DNA of 64,000 nt from Sanguibacter gelidistatuariae (GTDB taxonomy: Bacteria; Actinomycetota; Actinomycetes; Actinomycetales; Cellulomonadaceae). The position numbers and the translations under genes were made by a program. The notes below the pieces were generated by a model, which made no database searches, was not told where the DNA came from, and saw nothing but the letters and a program-made list of their open reading frames with translations. This document shows, in pieces, positions 29,898 through 40,902 of this stretch (position 1 is the first letter of the stretch; the number at the start of each line of letters is the position of its first letter). Location of the stretch: the NCBI RefSeq assembly GCF_900096585.1, contig NZ_FMYH01000003.1, forward strand, positions 310,001 to 374,000. The letters are read 5' to 3'.

Positions 29898-30530
29898 CTA
29901 CCCCACCGGGAGCAGGATCACGGCCTCGACCGCTCCCAGCAGGATGAGCGGATCCACATAGTCCTCGCCCCGCCGCACGCCCCAGTGCAGGCACTGCGCC
30001 GGTGCGCAGTGCGTCGAGGGCTCGACGGCCAACGAGCCGATGCGCTCTCCCGCGCCGACCTGGGAACCGGTCGGTAGGTCGCTCGTCACGGGTTCGAGGG
30101 TGGACCGCAGGCCGTCAGCGTGGGTGATGACCACGAGCGGGCGGTCGACGACCACGCCCACGAAGGACACCGTGCCGGCCGCGGGTGCTACGACCGCGGT
30201 TCCGGCGCCCGCGGCCAGGTCGACCCCACGGTGGCCGGCGCCCCAGCGAGGCCCGGGGTCGACGAAGTCGCGGGTGAGCAGGCCCGAGTCGAGGAGCTCG
30301 GCCCGGGTGATCCGACCGAGCGGCGCGGGTGCCGGGATCGGCAGGATGTAGTCGGGACCGGAGGCCGCATCTGCCGGATCACCCCGAACCGCTTGATCGA
30401 CGACCGACGGGCTCCCCGCGGAGGCGAGGGCCGGAGTCGGAGACAGCGCCAGGAGAAGAGCCAGCAGCACGGCCGACGGCCCCGCCGGTGAAGGTCGGGG
30501 GAAGCCTTTCGCGGGGTGGCCGGAGTACAT
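29898..30530 (-). CDS. Secreted M23 family peptidase (LytM-like)
   Basis: Cell-wall endopeptidase or scaffold of 210 residues. A signal peptide is visible (AVLLALLLALSPTPALASAG). The mature part has the zinc-binding GHRGVDLAAG and, near the C-terminus, CLHWGVRRG, the two hallmark M23 motifs, so it may be catalytically active. ATG 30530 is chosen because it puts the hydrophobic core soon after the start; an earlier ATG at 30644 would run through the divergent rpsB promoter. Transcribed convergently to the sigma gene and divergently to rpsB. M23 genes are often found beside rpsB in actinobacteria. Confidence 0.87.
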   Translation of the reverse strand: MYSGHPAKGFPRPSPAGPSAVLLALLLALSPTPALASAGSPSVVDQAVRGDPADAASGPDYILPIPAPAPLGRITRAELLDSGLLTRDFVDPGPRWGAGHRGVDLAAGAGTAVVAPAAGTVSFVGVVVDRPLVVITHADGLRSTLEPVTSDLPTGSQVGAGERIGSLAVEPSTHCAPAQCLHWGVRRGEDYVDPLILLGAVEAVILLPVG

Positions 30531-30596
30531 GCTTCGATCGTGCCCGGACCTCTCGGTCGCCCGTGCGCGGGCCGGCGACGCCTGTGCGTAGCCCTG

Positions 30597-30626
30597 GACT
30601 TCCACAGGGGTGAAGTCGGGTAGACT
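30597..30626 (+). promoter_or_regulatory. rpsB promoter with overlapping palindrome
   Basis: TAGACT at 30621–30626 is a likely −10. Immediately upstream, GACTTC (30597–30602) and GAAGTC (30612–30617) form an inverted repeat that extends inward through CAC…GTG and covers the −35 area. No TTGACA-like −35 is present, so an activator or repressor may bind here. The site lies in the divergent gap with the M23 gene. Confidence 0.5.
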
Positions 30627-30884
30627 GATAGATGCGATCGTCATGTTCGTGCTGCCCTGGGTAACCAGGTGCAGTCGGCCCAGCGATCGACTTCACGCAC
30701 CAGTTGTCCGGTCTTGCCGGTCAGGTGCGACGGCAGAGGTCCGGGGAAACCCGGCGTCGTCGCCCTTGGTGCTAGGGACGTTCTCCGTCTCGGAGGCGTC
30801 ATCAACCGATATGCGGCCCGTGAGGGCCGCCACACATGCGTGCGATGTAGGGACTAGGTCCGGATCGCATCGAAAGGAAGTGCC
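30627..30884 (+). promoter_or_regulatory. Structured 5' leader of rpsB
   Basis: About 250 bases with several compact hairpins. CCGGG-GAAA-CCCGG (30741–30754) is enclosed by CGACG/CGTCG. CTCCG-TCT-CGGAG lies at 30783–30795, and GCGGCCC-GTGA-GGGCCGC at 30813–30830. GAAAGGAAG precedes the start codon. Together these suggest an RNA element that could bind S2 and repress translation. No protein-coding frame is supported in the 30531–30884 gap. Confidence 0.5.
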
Positions 30885-31862
<978 letters not shown>

Positions 31863-31874
31863 GCAGATCGTCCC

Positions 31875-31910
31875 GGGTGGCCGTCCGAGTTGACTCGGGC
31901 GGCCACCCGA
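31875..31910 (+). terminator. Hairpin between rpsB and tsf
   Basis: A 10-bp stem plus a 5-bp inner stem separated by a single T/G mismatch, with the loop TTGA. No U-tract follows. Probably a partial terminator (attenuator) that lowers tsf relative to rpsB. Confidence 0.65.
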
Positions 31911-31952
31911 TCTGTAGAACCCGCTATCTTCACGCAAAAGGACACTAAGACT

Positions 31953-32792
31953 ATGGCGAACTACACCGCCGCTGACATCAAGGCACTGCGCGAGCGCACC
32001 GGTGCCGGCATGCTCGACGTCAAGAAGGCTCTTGACGAGGCTGACGGCAACGCTGAGAAGGCACTCGAGATCATCCGCATCAAGGGTCTCAAGGGCGTCA
32101 GCAAGCGCGAGGGCAACACCACCTCCGAGGGCCTCGTCGCCCTGGTCGTGACCCCGACGGACGCGGGTGAGGTCGGCACGATGATCGAGCTCAACTCCGA
32201 GACCGACTTCGTCGCCAAGAGCGACAGCTTCATCGCCCTCGCCGAGCGCGTGCTCGCTGCCGTCGTCGCGAGCGGTGCCACCGAGACCGAGGCAGCCCTG
32301 GCCGCCGAGGCCGACGGTCAGACCCTGGCCGAGCTCATCAGCTCGACCGCAGCCACGCTCGGCGAGAAGATCGTCTTGCGTCGCGTCGCGAGCCTGTCGG
32401 CCCCCAAGGTCACGAGCTACCTGCACCGCACGAGCAAGGACCTCCCGCCCTCGATCGGTGTCCTGGTCGGCTCTGACGAGGCCGGCGCGGCCGTGGGCAA
32501 GGACGTCGCGCAGCACATCGCCGCGATGTCCCCGACGTTCCTGAGCCGCGAGGACGTCCCCGCCGAGACGGTCGTCAACGAGCGTCGCATCGCCGAGGAG
32601 ACGTCGCGCAACGAGGGCAAGCCCGAGGCGGCGCTTCCGAAGATCGTCGAGGGTCGCCTGGGCGGGTTCTTCAAGGACGTCGTCCTGCTCGAGCAGCCCC
32701 TCGCGAAGGACCCGAAGAAGACGGTCGCCAAGACCTTCGACGAGGTCGGCGGCTCCGCCACCGGCTTCGTGCGGTTCCGCGTCGGCGCCTGA
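31953..32792 (+). CDS. tsf: Translation elongation factor Ts
   Basis: Guanine nucleotide exchange factor for EF-Tu, 279 residues. It starts NYTAADIKALRERTGAGMLDVKKAL (UBA-like N-domain) and carries NSETDFVAKSDSF, the segment that contacts EF-Tu. The protein ends normally (GFVRFRVGA). AAAAGGACAC lies before ATG 31953. Confidence 0.96.
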   Translation: MANYTAADIKALRERTGAGMLDVKKALDEADGNAEKALEIIRIKGLKGVSKREGNTTSEGLVALVVTPTDAGEVGTMIELNSETDFVAKSDSFIALAERVLAAVVASGATETEAALAAEADGQTLAELISSTAATLGEKIVLRRVASLSAPKVTSYLHRTSKDLPPSIGVLVGSDEAGAAVGKDVAQHIAAMSPTFLSREDVPAETVVNERRIAEETSRNEGKPEAALPKIVEGRLGGFFKDVVLLEQPLAKDPKKTVAKTFDEVGGSATGFVRFRVGA

Positions 32793-32811
32793 GGACTCCT
32801 TTTGATCGGTC

Positions 32812-32840
32812 GCCCGGCTCGCAGCATCTGCGGGCCGGGC
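32812..32840 (+). terminator. Terminator hairpin after tsf
   Basis: Stem GCCCGGC (32812–32818) with GCCGGGC (32834–32840), continuing past one mismatch as CGCAG/CTGCG around the loop CAT. Separates rpsB–tsf from pyrH. Confidence 0.75.
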
Positions 32841-32918
32841 TTCCGCACACAGTGGCGCGGCTCGTGCGATCATCGCGGGAGGTCTCCGCTCGACGACGGC
32901 TTCGGCCAAGAACGCAGG

Positions 32919-33686
32919 ATGGGAACACAAGTGACTCAGGGCACGACTGACGCAACCACAGGCGAGACTTTCCCCGGCGAAGCCCGCCGGGTGCTGCTCA
33001 AGCTCTCGGGCGAAGCCTTCGGCGGTGGGCAGATCGGTCTGGCCTCGGACGTCGTACGCCGAGTCGCCGCCGAGATCGCCGAGGCCGTCGCGGCGGGCGT
33101 GCAGGTGGCGATCGTCGTCGGCGGGGGGAACTTCTTCCGCGGGGCCGAGCTCTCCCAGCAGGGCCTGGACCGCGCCCGCGCGGACTACATGGGCATGCTC
33201 GGGACGGTCATGAACTGCCTCGCGCTGCAGGACTTCCTCGAGCAGGCCGGTGTGAGCACCCGCGTGCAGACCGCGATCGCGATGGGCCAGGTGGCCGAGC
33301 CGTACATCCCGCTGCGGGCGATCCGCCACCTCGAGAAGGGCCGCGTGGTCATCTTCGGTGCCGGCGCCGGCATGCCGTACTTCTCGACCGACACGGTTGC
33401 CGCGCAGCGTTCCCTGGAGACGCACTGCCAGGAGGTGCTCATGGGCAAGAACGGTGTCGACGGCGTCTACTCGGCCGACCCCCGGACCAACCCGGACGCG
33501 ATCAAGCTCGACACGCTCACCTACACCGATGCCCTCGTCGAGGGCCTGGCTGTGATGGACGCCACCGCGCTGAGCCTGTGCCGGGACAACAACGTGCACA
33601 TGCGCGTGTTCGGGATGGACACGCCCGGGAACGTCACCCGCGCGCTCCTGGGTGAGAAGATCGGCACGCTGCTCACCGCAGACTGA
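32919..33686 (+). CDS. pyrH: Uridylate kinase (UMP kinase)
   Basis: Phosphorylates UMP to UDP in pyrimidine synthesis; a hexameric amino-acid-kinase fold. The P-loop-like [43 protein letters not shown] and the [11 protein letters not shown] nucleotide-binding region are present. ATG 32919 gives 255 residues. GTG 32931, with GGGA in front, is an equally possible start (251 residues). Stands before frr as usual. Confidence 0.93.
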   Translation: MGTQVTQGTTDATTGETFPGEARRVLLKLSGEAFGGGQIGLASDVVRRVAAEIAEAVAAGVQVAIVVGGGNFFRGAELSQQGLDRARADYMGMLGTVMNCLALQDFLEQAGVSTRVQTAIAMGQVAEPYIPLRAIRHLEKGRVVIFGAGAGMPYFSTDTVAAQRSLETHCQEVLMGKNGVDGVYSADPRTNPDAIKLDTLTYTDALVEGLAVMDATALSLCRDNNVHMRVFGMDTPGNVTRALLGEKIGTLLTAD

Positions 33687-33765
33687 AGCCAGACGGGCTG
33701 ACGAGCGTCAGCCGTGACCCTGCCACGCCGACCGTGTGGCGCTCAATCGTGATGAAGGAGTACCG

Positions 33766-34323
33766 GTGATCGACGAGACCCTCCTCGAGGCTGAAGAAAA
33801 GATGGACAAGGCGATCGAGGTCGCCAAGAACGACTTCGCGAGCATCCGCACCGGCCGGGCCAGTGCGTCGATGTTCAACCGGATCGTCGTGGAGTACTAC
33901 GGCGCACCCACTCCGTTGCAGCAGCTCGCATCCTTCAACACCCCCGAGGCGCGGACCATCCTCATCACGCCCTTCGACAAGACGGTGCTGGCGGGGATCG
34001 AGCGCGCGCTGCGCGATTCCGACCTCGGGGTCAACCCGAGCAACGACGGCAACGTCATCCGGATCGTGCTGCCGATGCTCACCCAGGAGCGTCGCAAGGA
34101 GTACGTCAAGCTCGCCAAGACCAAGTCGGAGGACGCCAAGGTCTCCGTCCGCAGCATCCGGCGCAAGGCCAAGGAGACCCTCGACCGCCTGGTCAAGGAC
34201 GGCGAGGCAGGCGAGGACGAGGGCGCCCGCGCCGAGAAGGAGCTCGAGATCCTCACCAAGCGTCACGTCGAGGCTGTCGACGTCATGCTGGTCAACAAGG
34301 AAGCCGAGCTGCTCGAAGTCTGA
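33766..34323 (+). CDS. frr: Ribosome recycling factor
   Basis: Works with EF-G to split post-termination ribosomes. It has 185 residues, standard for the family, with [24 protein letters not shown] near the N-terminus and the long helical [15 protein letters not shown] region. GTG 33766 is preceded by AAGGAG. Its stop overlaps the cdsA start by one base (TGATG). Confidence 0.96.
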   Translation: MIDETLLEAEEKMDKAIEVAKNDFASIRTGRASASMFNRIVVEYYGAPTPLQQLASFNTPEARTILITPFDKTVLAGIERALRDSDLGVNPSNDGNVIRIVLPMLTQERRKEYVKLAKTKSEDAKVSVRSIRRKAKETLDRLVKDGEAGEDEGARAEKELEILTKRHVEAVDVMLVNKEAELLEV

Positions 34324-35177
34324 TGACCGAGTCCGCATTCTCCGAGGCTGGCCCCGCTCCGTCGCGCGGGGGCAGGAACCTGCCGGTCGCGATCGCGGTC
34401 GGGGTCGGTCTGCTCGCCGTGGTCGGCGGGTCGTTGTACTTCCGCAAGGAGGTCTTCATCGGCTTCGCGATCCTGGCGATCGGCGCGGCGCTGTGGGAGC
34501 TCTCGCGCGCCCTCGGGCGCCGGGACGTGCGGATCCCGCTGCTGCCGCTGTGGGTCGGGACCGCGGGCATGCTCATCTCGACGTACACCGCGGGCGCCGA
34601 GGCGCTCATGGTGTCCTTCATCCTCACGGTCGCCGGGCTCGTCGTCTGGCGGGTCGTGGATGGCGGTGGAATCGCCGCGGTCCGGGACGCCGCGGCGGGC
34701 GTGTTTGCGGCGGCCTACCTGCCGCTCATGGCGGGTTTTGTGATGCTCATGCTGGCCGCGGACAACGGACGTGAGCAGGTGCTCCTGTTCATCCTCCTCG
34801 CGGTGGCCAACGACGTCGGCGGTTTCTTCGCCGGGGTGCGTTTTGGCAAGCATCCTCTTGCGCCGTCGGTCAGCCCGAAGAAGAGCTGGGAGGGCCTGGC
34901 CGGGTCCTTCGTGCTTGCCCTCGCGGTGGGCCTGGTCGGTGCCGTGCTCGTGCTCAAGATCAACCCGGTGATCGGCCTCACCCTCGGGTTCCTCGCCCCG
35001 CTGACTGCGACCCTGGGTGACCTCGCGGAGTCGATGATCAAGCGCGACCTAGAATTGAAGGACATGGGTTCCCTGCTCCCCGGGCACGGGGGAGTGCTGG
35101 ACCGGCTCGACTCGATGCTCCTGACCGCCCCGTTCGTCTACCTCCTCTTCTCGGTCGCCCCGAGCGTGGCGACCTGA
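34323..35177 (+). CDS. cdsA: Phosphatidate cytidylyltransferase
   Basis: Makes CDP-diacylglycerol, the precursor of phospholipids, at the membrane. It has 284 residues and about seven to eight hydrophobic helices. The C-terminal signature is complete: [13 protein letters not shown], then [20 protein letters not shown] ending [15 protein letters not shown], with the Mg-binding aspartates. Coupled to frr. Confidence 0.94.
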   Translation: MTESAFSEAGPAPSRGGRNLPVAIAVGVGLLAVVGGSLYFRKEVFIGFAILAIGAALWELSRALGRRDVRIPLLPLWVGTAGMLISTYTAGAEALMVSFILTVAGLVVWRVVDGGGIAAVRDAAAGVFAAAYLPLMAGFVMLMLAADNGREQVLLFILLAVANDVGGFFAGVRFGKHPLAPSVSPKKSWEGLAGSFVLALAVGLVGAVLVLKINPVIGLTLGFLAPLTATLGDLAESMIKRDLELKDMGSLLPGHGGVLDRLDSMLLTAPFVYLLFSVAPSVAT

Positions 35178-35275
35178 TCCCACGCAGTCGCCACCCACCT
35201 CGGCGGCCGCGCCGCGCTCACCGCACACCGGTGACCGCACCCGAACATCTCTCTGCAAGTGACTGGACTGTGAAC

Positions 35276-36448
35276 ATGGCTGGACAACAGACCGCGGCAA
35301 CGACTGGACTGACGGCTGCCCAGTCGGCAGGCCTGAAGACTCCGCTCGCCCTGACGATGGCAGCGCCCAAGCGCGGCAAGGCGCCGCGGCACTTCTCGGA
35401 CATGACCCCCGAAGAACGCGTCGAGGCAGTGACCGCGCTGGGGGAGAAGCCCTTCCGGGCCAAGCAGCTCGCCAACCACTACTTCACGCACCTCACAGCC
35501 GACCCCGCGGACATGCTCGACCTGCCCAAGGCCAGTCGAGACCACCTCGTCTCCCAGCTCTTCCCCGAGCTGCTGACCAAGGTCCGCACGATGGAGGCCG
35601 ACGGTGGGACCACCGTCAAGACGTTGTGGCACCTCCACGACAAGGTCAAGGTCGAGTCCGTGCTCATGCGGTACACCAACCGCTCGACGCTGTGCGTCTC
35701 GAGCCAGGTCGGCTGCGGCATGGCGTGCCCCTTCTGCGCGACCGGTCAGCTGGGCCTGACCCGGAACCTGTCGACCGCAGAGATTGTCGAACAGGTCCGC
35801 CTCGCGGCGAAGTCCCTCGCCGACGGCGAGATTCCCGGTGGGCCGACCCGGTTGAACAACCTCGTCTTCATGGGCATGGGCGAGCCGATGGCCAACTACA
35901 AGGCCGTCATGGGCACCGTGCGCCAGGCGATCGCGCCGACCCCGGACGGGTTCGGCATGTCCGCCCGGAACATCACTGTCTCGACCGTGGGCCTCGTTCC
36001 GGCCATGCTCAAGCTCGCCAAGGAGGGCATCCCGGTCACCCTCGCGCTGTCCTTGCATGCCCCTGACGACGAGCTGCGCAGCGACCTCGTGCCGATCAAC
36101 ACCCGGTGGTCCGTCGACGAGGTCCTCGACGCCGCGCGCAACTACTTCGAGGTCACCGGACGGCGCGTGAGCATCGAGTACGCCCTCATCCGGGACATGA
36201 ACGACCATGCCTGGCGCGCCGACCTGCTGGGCGAGAAGCTCACCGCACGCGGGCGGGGCTGGGTGCACGTCAACCCGATCCCGCTCAACCCCACGCCGGG
36301 GTCGATCTGGACCGCGAGCGATCCGGCGGTCGAGGCGGAGTTTGTGGCACGCTTGCGCGGACACGGGATCCCAACGACGGTCCGTGACACCCGCGGCAGC
36401 GACATCGACGGTGCGTGCGGGCAGCTCGCGGCGGAAGAAGCGTCATGA
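35276..36448 (+). CDS. rlmN: Dual-specificity 23S rRNA/tRNA adenine-C2 methyltransferase RlmN
   Basis: Radical SAM enzyme that methylates A2503 of 23S rRNA and A37 of some tRNAs. It has 390 residues. The cluster-binding cysteines are Cys147, Cys151 and Cys154 in [28 protein letters not shown] and [10 protein letters not shown] follow. The start is uncertain: ATG 35276 lies six bases after TGGACT, a near match to the −10 box seen elsewhere, and GTG 35231 is the alternative. Its stop overlaps the next start. Confidence 0.93.
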   Translation: MAGQQTAATTGLTAAQSAGLKTPLALTMAAPKRGKAPRHFSDMTPEERVEAVTALGEKPFRAKQLANHYFTHLTADPADMLDLPKASRDHLVSQLFPELLTKVRTMEADGGTTVKTLWHLHDKVKVESVLMRYTNRSTLCVSSQVGCGMACPFCATGQLGLTRNLSTAEIVEQVRLAAKSLADGEIPGGPTRLNNLVFMGMGEPMANYKAVMGTVRQAIAPTPDGFGMSARNITVSTVGLVPAMLKLAKEGIPVTLALSLHAPDDELRSDLVPINTRWSVDEVLDAARNYFEVTGRRVSIEYALIRDMNDHAWRADLLGEKLTARGRGWVHVNPIPLNPTPGSIWTASDPAVEAEFVARLRGHGIPTTVRDTRGSDIDGACGQLAAEEAS

Positions 36449-36996
36449 CGAAGGTCTTTTCAACGGTCTCCAAGCTGCGAGTCGGCTACGACACCGACGA
36501 GGTCGACGAGTTCTTCGACCATGCCCGCGAGGTCTACGAGGGGGCCGTGACCGAACCGCTGACCAGTCGCGACATCCAGACCTGCGCCTTCGACCTGACA
36601 CACGGCGGATACTCCACGGCCGAGGTCGACGCCGCGCTGGCGCGGCTCGAGAGCGCCTTCGTCGCCCGCCAGCGGCACGAGTTCACAGTGACCCGCGGGC
36701 CGGACGCGTGGATGGCCGACCTGGCCGAGCGCGCGCAATCGCTCTACGGGCGCCTGGGGCGCCCGGACGGTGAGCGGTTCGCCCGCGCCGACCGTGGCGA
36801 GCCGGCCTACGACACCGACGACGTCGACGACCTGTGCGAGCGGCTCGTCGCCTACTTCGACCGCACCTCCGCCCTCGCGGCCCAGGACGTGCGCAGTGCC
36901 GTCTTCCGGCGCCGCAAGGGCCGCGGCGGTTACGCCGAGGCCCCCGTCGACGCGTTCTTCGCCCGAACGGTCGAGGTCCTGCTCGGTGTCGAGTAG
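36445..36996 (+). CDS. DivIVA-domain repeat protein
   Basis: 183 residues built of four copies of a short DivIVA-like motif: [45 protein letters not shown] and [15 protein letters not shown]. Motifs of this kind mark the membrane-targeting head of DivIVA/Wag31, but no long coiled coil follows, so this is not Wag31 itself. It may contribute to polar growth or division; that is inferred. ATG 36445 overlaps the rlmN stop. dxr begins inside its last codons. Confidence 0.82.
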   Translation: MTKVFSTVSKLRVGYDTDEVDEFFDHAREVYEGAVTEPLTSRDIQTCAFDLTHGGYSTAEVDAALARLESAFVARQRHEFTVTRGPDAWMADLAERAQSLYGRLGRPDGERFARADRGEPAYDTDDVDDLCERLVAYFDRTSALAAQDVRSAVFRRRKGRGGYAEAPVDAFFARTVEVLLGVE

Positions 36997-38206
36997 CGCC
37001 GTGTCCAGCACTTCTGTCTCTGGCGACCCGCGCAGCGTCGCCCTCCTGGGCTCGACCGGATCGATCGGCACGCAGGCCCTCGACGTGATCTCTCGCCACC
37101 GCGACCGGTTCCAGGTCGCCTCGCTCAGCGCGGGCGGGGCCAACCTCGCCCTGCTCGCCGAGCAGGTCGTCGCCTTCGACGTGCCGCTCGTCGCAATCGC
37201 CGACGACGCGCGACGCACCGAGCTCGCCCGGCACATCGCCCTCCGCCAGGGGGAGTCGGGTCGCCCCGTGCGTCCCGTGGAGATCCTCGCCGGTCCCGAG
37301 GCCGCGACCGCCCTTGCCGGCGCGGGCGCCGACGTCGTGCTCAACGGGATCACGGGGTCGGTGGGCCTGGGCCCCACCCTCGCTGCCCTGGCGGCTGGAT
37401 CCTCCCTGGCGCTGGCCAACAAGGAGTCGCTCGTCGTGGGTGGCTCGCTGGTCAAGGCGGCCCAGCGTCGCGGCGACCAGATCGTCCCGGTGGACTCCGA
37501 GCACTCCGCGATCGCGCAGTGCCTGCGCTCGGGCGAGCACCGCGAGGTGCGCCGCCTCATCCTCACCGCCTCCGGCGGCCCCTTCCGCGGTTGGGCGAGG
37601 GACGACGTCAAGACCGTCACGCCCGACGCTGCGCTCGCGCACCCCACGTGGTCCATGGGACCGGTCGTGACCATCAATTCCGCGACGCTCATGAACAAGG
37701 GGCTCGAGCTCATCGAGGCGCACCTGCTCTTCGACGTGCCGGTCCGCGACATCACGGTCGTGGTGCACCCGCAGTCGGTGGTCCACTCCATGGTCGAGTT
37801 CGTCGACGGCTCGACGATCGCCCAGGCCTCGCCCCCCGATATGCGCCTGCCCATCGCGCTCGGCCTGAGCTGGCCCGAGCGGCTCTCGGATGTCGCGACC
37901 CCGTGCCGCTGGACCGACCCGACGTCGTGGACCTTCGAGGCACTGGACGAGGAGCTCTTCGGAGCGGTGCGTCTCGCCCGCGAGGTGGCGGAGGCATCCG
38001 GTACCTACCCGGCCGTCTACAACGCCGCGAACGAGGAATGCGTCGCGGCATTCCTGGCTGGGCGGATCGGCTTCCTCGACATCGTCGAGACGGTCGAGCG
38101 CGTGGTCGCCGAGCACGTGTCCTCGCCCGCGCTCACCCTCGAGGCGGTGCTCGCCGCCGAGGGCTGGGCCCGCCGTCGGGCCCAGGAGATGCTCTCGCGG
38201 CGGTAG
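36986..38206 (+). CDS. dxr: 1-deoxy-D-xylulose 5-phosphate reductoisomerase
   Basis: Second step of the MEP isoprenoid pathway: NADPH-dependent conversion of DXP to MEP. The N-terminal NADPH site [16 protein letters not shown] is clear. [24 protein letters not shown] and [10 protein letters not shown] are active-site segments, and [19 protein letters not shown] lies near the metal site. GTG 36986 (GAGG at 36973–36976) gives 406 residues; GTG 37001 is an alternative. ispG of the same pathway lies two genes downstream. Confidence 0.95.
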   Translation: MSSSAVSSTSVSGDPRSVALLGSTGSIGTQALDVISRHRDRFQVASLSAGGANLALLAEQVVAFDVPLVAIADDARRTELARHIALRQGESGRPVRPVEILAGPEAATALAGAGADVVLNGITGSVGLGPTLAALAAGSSLALANKESLVVGGSLVKAAQRRGDQIVPVDSEHSAIAQCLRSGEHREVRRLILTASGGPFRGWARDDVKTVTPDAALAHPTWSMGPVVTINSATLMNKGLELIEAHLLFDVPVRDITVVVHPQSVVHSMVEFVDGSTIAQASPPDMRLPIALGLSWPERLSDVATPCRWTDPTSWTFEALDEELFGAVRLAREVAEASGTYPAVYNAANEECVAAFLAGRIGFLDIVETVERVVAEHVSSPALTLEAVLAAEGWARRRAQEMLSRR

Positions 38207-38303
38207 CCGGTCGGCCCCCTGGACCTGCAGGCTCTCGGCAAGCTCCCAGAAAAACCCGGCATCATGAGGTTGTCCGGACTCTCACCCAGCATCAGGAGAA
38301 CAG

Positions 38304-39620
38304 ATGGCCTACCTCGTGGGCGTGCTTGTGCTCGTCGTCGGCGTCCTCGTCTCGATCGCCCTGCACGAGGTCGGGCACATGGTCCCGGCGAAGAAGTTCG
38401 GCGTGCGGGTCAGCCAGTACATGGTCGGCTTCGGACCGACCCTGTGGTCGCGTACCCGCGGTGAGACCGAGTACGGCATCAAGGCCATTCCGTTGGGCGG
38501 CTACGTCCGCCTCGTCGGGATGTACCCCCCGGGCGACCCGCGGCGCGCCGCGAAGACCGGCCGCATCGCCGAGCTCATCCAGTCCGCCCGCGACGCGAGC
38601 ACCGAGGAGATCTACCCGGGCGAGGAGGACCGCGCCTTCTACAACCTCTCCGCACCCAAGAAGCTCGTCGTCATGCTCGGCGGACCGTTCGTGAACCTGG
38701 CCATCGCGGTCGTCCTGTTCACGTGTGTGGTCGTCGGATTCGGCACCATGGGGCCGACCACCACGCTGGCAACCGTCTCCCAGTGCGTGCTCGCCGCAGA
38801 CGCCCCGGCCGACGCCACCTGCTCGGCCGGCGACACGCTCGCGCCGGCCGCCGCGGCCGGCCTGCTGCCGGGCGACACGATCGTCGAGTTCGACGGCAAG
38901 TCCGTCGGCTCCTGGGACGAGCTCGCCTCGTTGATCGCCACGACGGGCGGGGAGCCCGCGACCGTCGTGGTCGAGCGTGGCGGGCAGCGCGTCGAGACGA
39001 CTGTCACACCGGTCGTCGCCGACCGGCCCGTGACCGACGACGCCGGGCAGGTCGTGTACGACACAGCCGGGAAGATCGTCACCGAGCCGATGGGATTCCT
39101 GGGCATCGGTCCCACCCAGGACCTCGTGCGCCAGTCCGCGACCGTCGTGCCGGGGATGATCGGGGAGCAGCTGCAGCAGACGGCGAAGGTCATCGTCACC
39201 CTGCCGCAACGTCTCGTCGACGTCGCACAGGCGGCCTTCGGCTCGGAAGAGCGGGACGCGACCTCGGTCGTCGGGGTGGTGGGGATCGGGCGCTTCGCCG
39301 GCGAGATCGCCTCGGCACACGTCGACGGCTACGACCTGTCCATGCGGGTGGCCAACCTCGTGATGATCGTCGCGGGCCTGAACATCGCGCTCTTTGCCTT
39401 CAACCTCATCCCGCTGCTACCCCTCGATGGCGGGCACGTGGTCGGTGCACTCTACGAGGGCGGAAGGCGCCAGGTCGCCCGGTGGCGCGGGCGCCCCCGC
39501 CCGCTGCCGGCCGACACCGCGCGGATGATGCCGCTCGCCTACGGGGTGTTCGTGCTTCTCGCGGGGATGGGCGCGCTGCTCATCTATGCCGACATCGTCA
39601 AACCGATCCAGATCATGTGA
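38304..39620 (+). CDS. Site-2 protease family zinc metalloprotease (M50, RseP/Rip-like)
   Basis: Intramembrane protease of 438 residues. The zinc motif HEVGH (His21, Glu22, His25) lies in the first transmembrane helix. A PDZ domain (about 190–260, [20 protein letters not shown]) follows, and the third zinc ligand is in [17 protein letters not shown]. Related actinobacterial proteins (Rip1 in Mycobacterium) cut anti-sigma factors. The gene normally stands between dxr and ispG. ATG 38304 has CAGGAGAAC upstream. Confidence 0.93.
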   Translation: MAYLVGVLVLVVGVLVSIALHEVGHMVPAKKFGVRVSQYMVGFGPTLWSRTRGETEYGIKAIPLGGYVRLVGMYPPGDPRRAAKTGRIAELIQSARDASTEEIYPGEEDRAFYNLSAPKKLVVMLGGPFVNLAIAVVLFTCVVVGFGTMGPTTTLATVSQCVLAADAPADATCSAGDTLAPAAAAGLLPGDTIVEFDGKSVGSWDELASLIATTGGEPATVVVERGGQRVETTVTPVVADRPVTDDAGQVVYDTAGKIVTEPMGFLGIGPTQDLVRQSATVVPGMIGEQLQQTAKVIVTLPQRLVDVAQAAFGSEERDATSVVGVVGIGRFAGEIASAHVDGYDLSMRVANLVMIVAGLNIALFAFNLIPLLPLDGGHVVGALYEGGRRQVARWRGRPRPLPADTARMMPLAYGVFVLLAGMGALLIYADIVKPIQIM

Positions 39621-39679
39621 GGAGTGGGGCGATCCTGTATGTGTCGGGCGCTGATGTCCTCCGACGCCCGGGGGAGGGG

Positions 39680-39691
39680 GATACTGGTTCC
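39680..39691 (+). promoter_or_regulatory. Candidate −10 box of ispG (leaderless layout)
   Basis: GATACT at 39680–39685 lies six bases before the ispG GTG. It matches the consensus TAnnnT at the second and last positions. Confidence 0.35.
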
Positions 39692-40849
39692 GTGAGCCTT
39701 CCGATCAGCCTTGGTATGCCAGAAGCCCCTCCGCCCGTGCTCGCACCGCGACGCCCGACCCGCAGGATCAAGGTGGGCAAGGTCGATGTCGGCGGCGGCG
39801 CTCCGGTGAGCGTGCAGTCCATGACGACGACGCAGACGACCGACATCAACGGGACGCTCCAGCAGATCGCCGCGCTGACCGCTGCCGGTTGCGACATCGT
39901 CCGGGTGGCCGTCCCGACCACGGACGACGCGGTAGCCCTCAAGGCCATCGCCACGAAGTCGCAGATCCCGGTGATCGCCGACATCCACTTCCAGCCCAAG
40001 TACGTCTTTGCGGCGATCGACGCCGGCTGCGCCGCCGTGCGCGTCAACCCCGGGAACATCCGCAAGTTCGACGACCAGGTCAAGGAGATCGCCAACGCCG
40101 CGCGCGACGCCGGTGTGTCGATCCGGATCGGCGTCAACGCCGGATCCCTCGACCCGCGGCTGCTGGCCAAGTACGGCAAGGCCACCCCCGAGGCGCTCGT
40201 GGAGTCCGCGGTGTGGGAGGCCTCGCTCTTCGAGGAGCACGGCTTCCACGACTTCAAGATCTCGGTCAAGCACAACGACCCCGTCATCATGGTCCGCGCC
40301 TATGAGCTGCTCTCCGAGCGGGGCGACTGGCCGCTGCACCTGGGCGTCACCGAGGCCGGACCGGCCTTCCAGGGCACCATCAAGTCGGCGACCGCCTTCG
40401 GGGCGCTGCTGTCCAAGGGCATCGGCGACACGATCCGGGTCTCCCTGTCCGCGCCTCCGGTCGAGGAGGTCAAGGTCGGGATCCAGATCCTGCAGTCGCT
40501 CAACCTGCGCCCCCGCAAGCTCGAGATCGTCTCCTGCCCGTCGTGTGGGCGGGCCCAGGTCGATGTCTACAGCCTGGCTGAGCGGGTCACAGCGGGTCTG
40601 GAGGGCCTCGATGTCCCCCTACGCGTCGCCGTCATGGGGTGCGTCGTCAACGGCCCTGGGGAGGCCCGTGAGGCCGACCTGGGCGTCGCCTCCGGCAACG
40701 GCAAGGGACAGATCTTCGTCAAGGGTGAGATCGTCAAGACCGTCCCCGAGGCGATGATCGTGGAGACGCTCATCGAAGAGGCCCTGCGGATCGCCGCGAC
40801 GATGGAGAAGACCTCTGAGGGTGGCGGCGCGACCGTGACGGTCGGCTGA
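39692..40849 (+). CDS. ispG: 4-hydroxy-3-methylbut-2-enyl diphosphate synthase (flavodoxin)
   Basis: Iron–sulfur enzyme of the MEP pathway, 385 residues. The TIM-barrel part has [26 protein letters not shown] and ADIHFQPKY. The cluster domain has the cysteines in [12 protein letters not shown] and [24 protein letters not shown] 39692 is chosen because it follows a −10-like box by six bases and begins just before the conserved [12 protein letters not shown]; the open frame further upstream overlaps the M50 gene. Confidence 0.94.
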   Translation: MSLPISLGMPEAPPPVLAPRRPTRRIKVGKVDVGGGAPVSVQSMTTTQTTDINGTLQQIAALTAAGCDIVRVAVPTTDDAVALKAIATKSQIPVIADIHFQPKYVFAAIDAGCAAVRVNPGNIRKFDDQVKEIANAARDAGVSIRIGVNAGSLDPRLLAKYGKATPEALVESAVWEASLFEEHGFHDFKISVKHNDPVIMVRAYELLSERGDWPLHLGVTEAGPAFQGTIKSATAFGALLSKGIGDTIRVSLSAPPVEEVKVGIQILQSLNLRPRKLEIVSCPSCGRAQVDVYSLAERVTAGLEGLDVPLRVAVMGCVVNGPGEAREADLGVASGNGKGQIFVKGEIVKTVPEAMIVETLIEEALRIAATMEKTSEGGGATVTVG

Positions 40850-40902
40850 GCCGGTGTGATCGCCGGACGCCGGTAGCCGGCGTCCATGGGAGAGGAGGCG
40901 TC

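Noticed and set aside
30531-30644. Longer N-terminus for the M23 peptidase starting at 30644
   Set aside because: It would cross the rpsB promoter and place the signal peptide 40 residues inside the protein.
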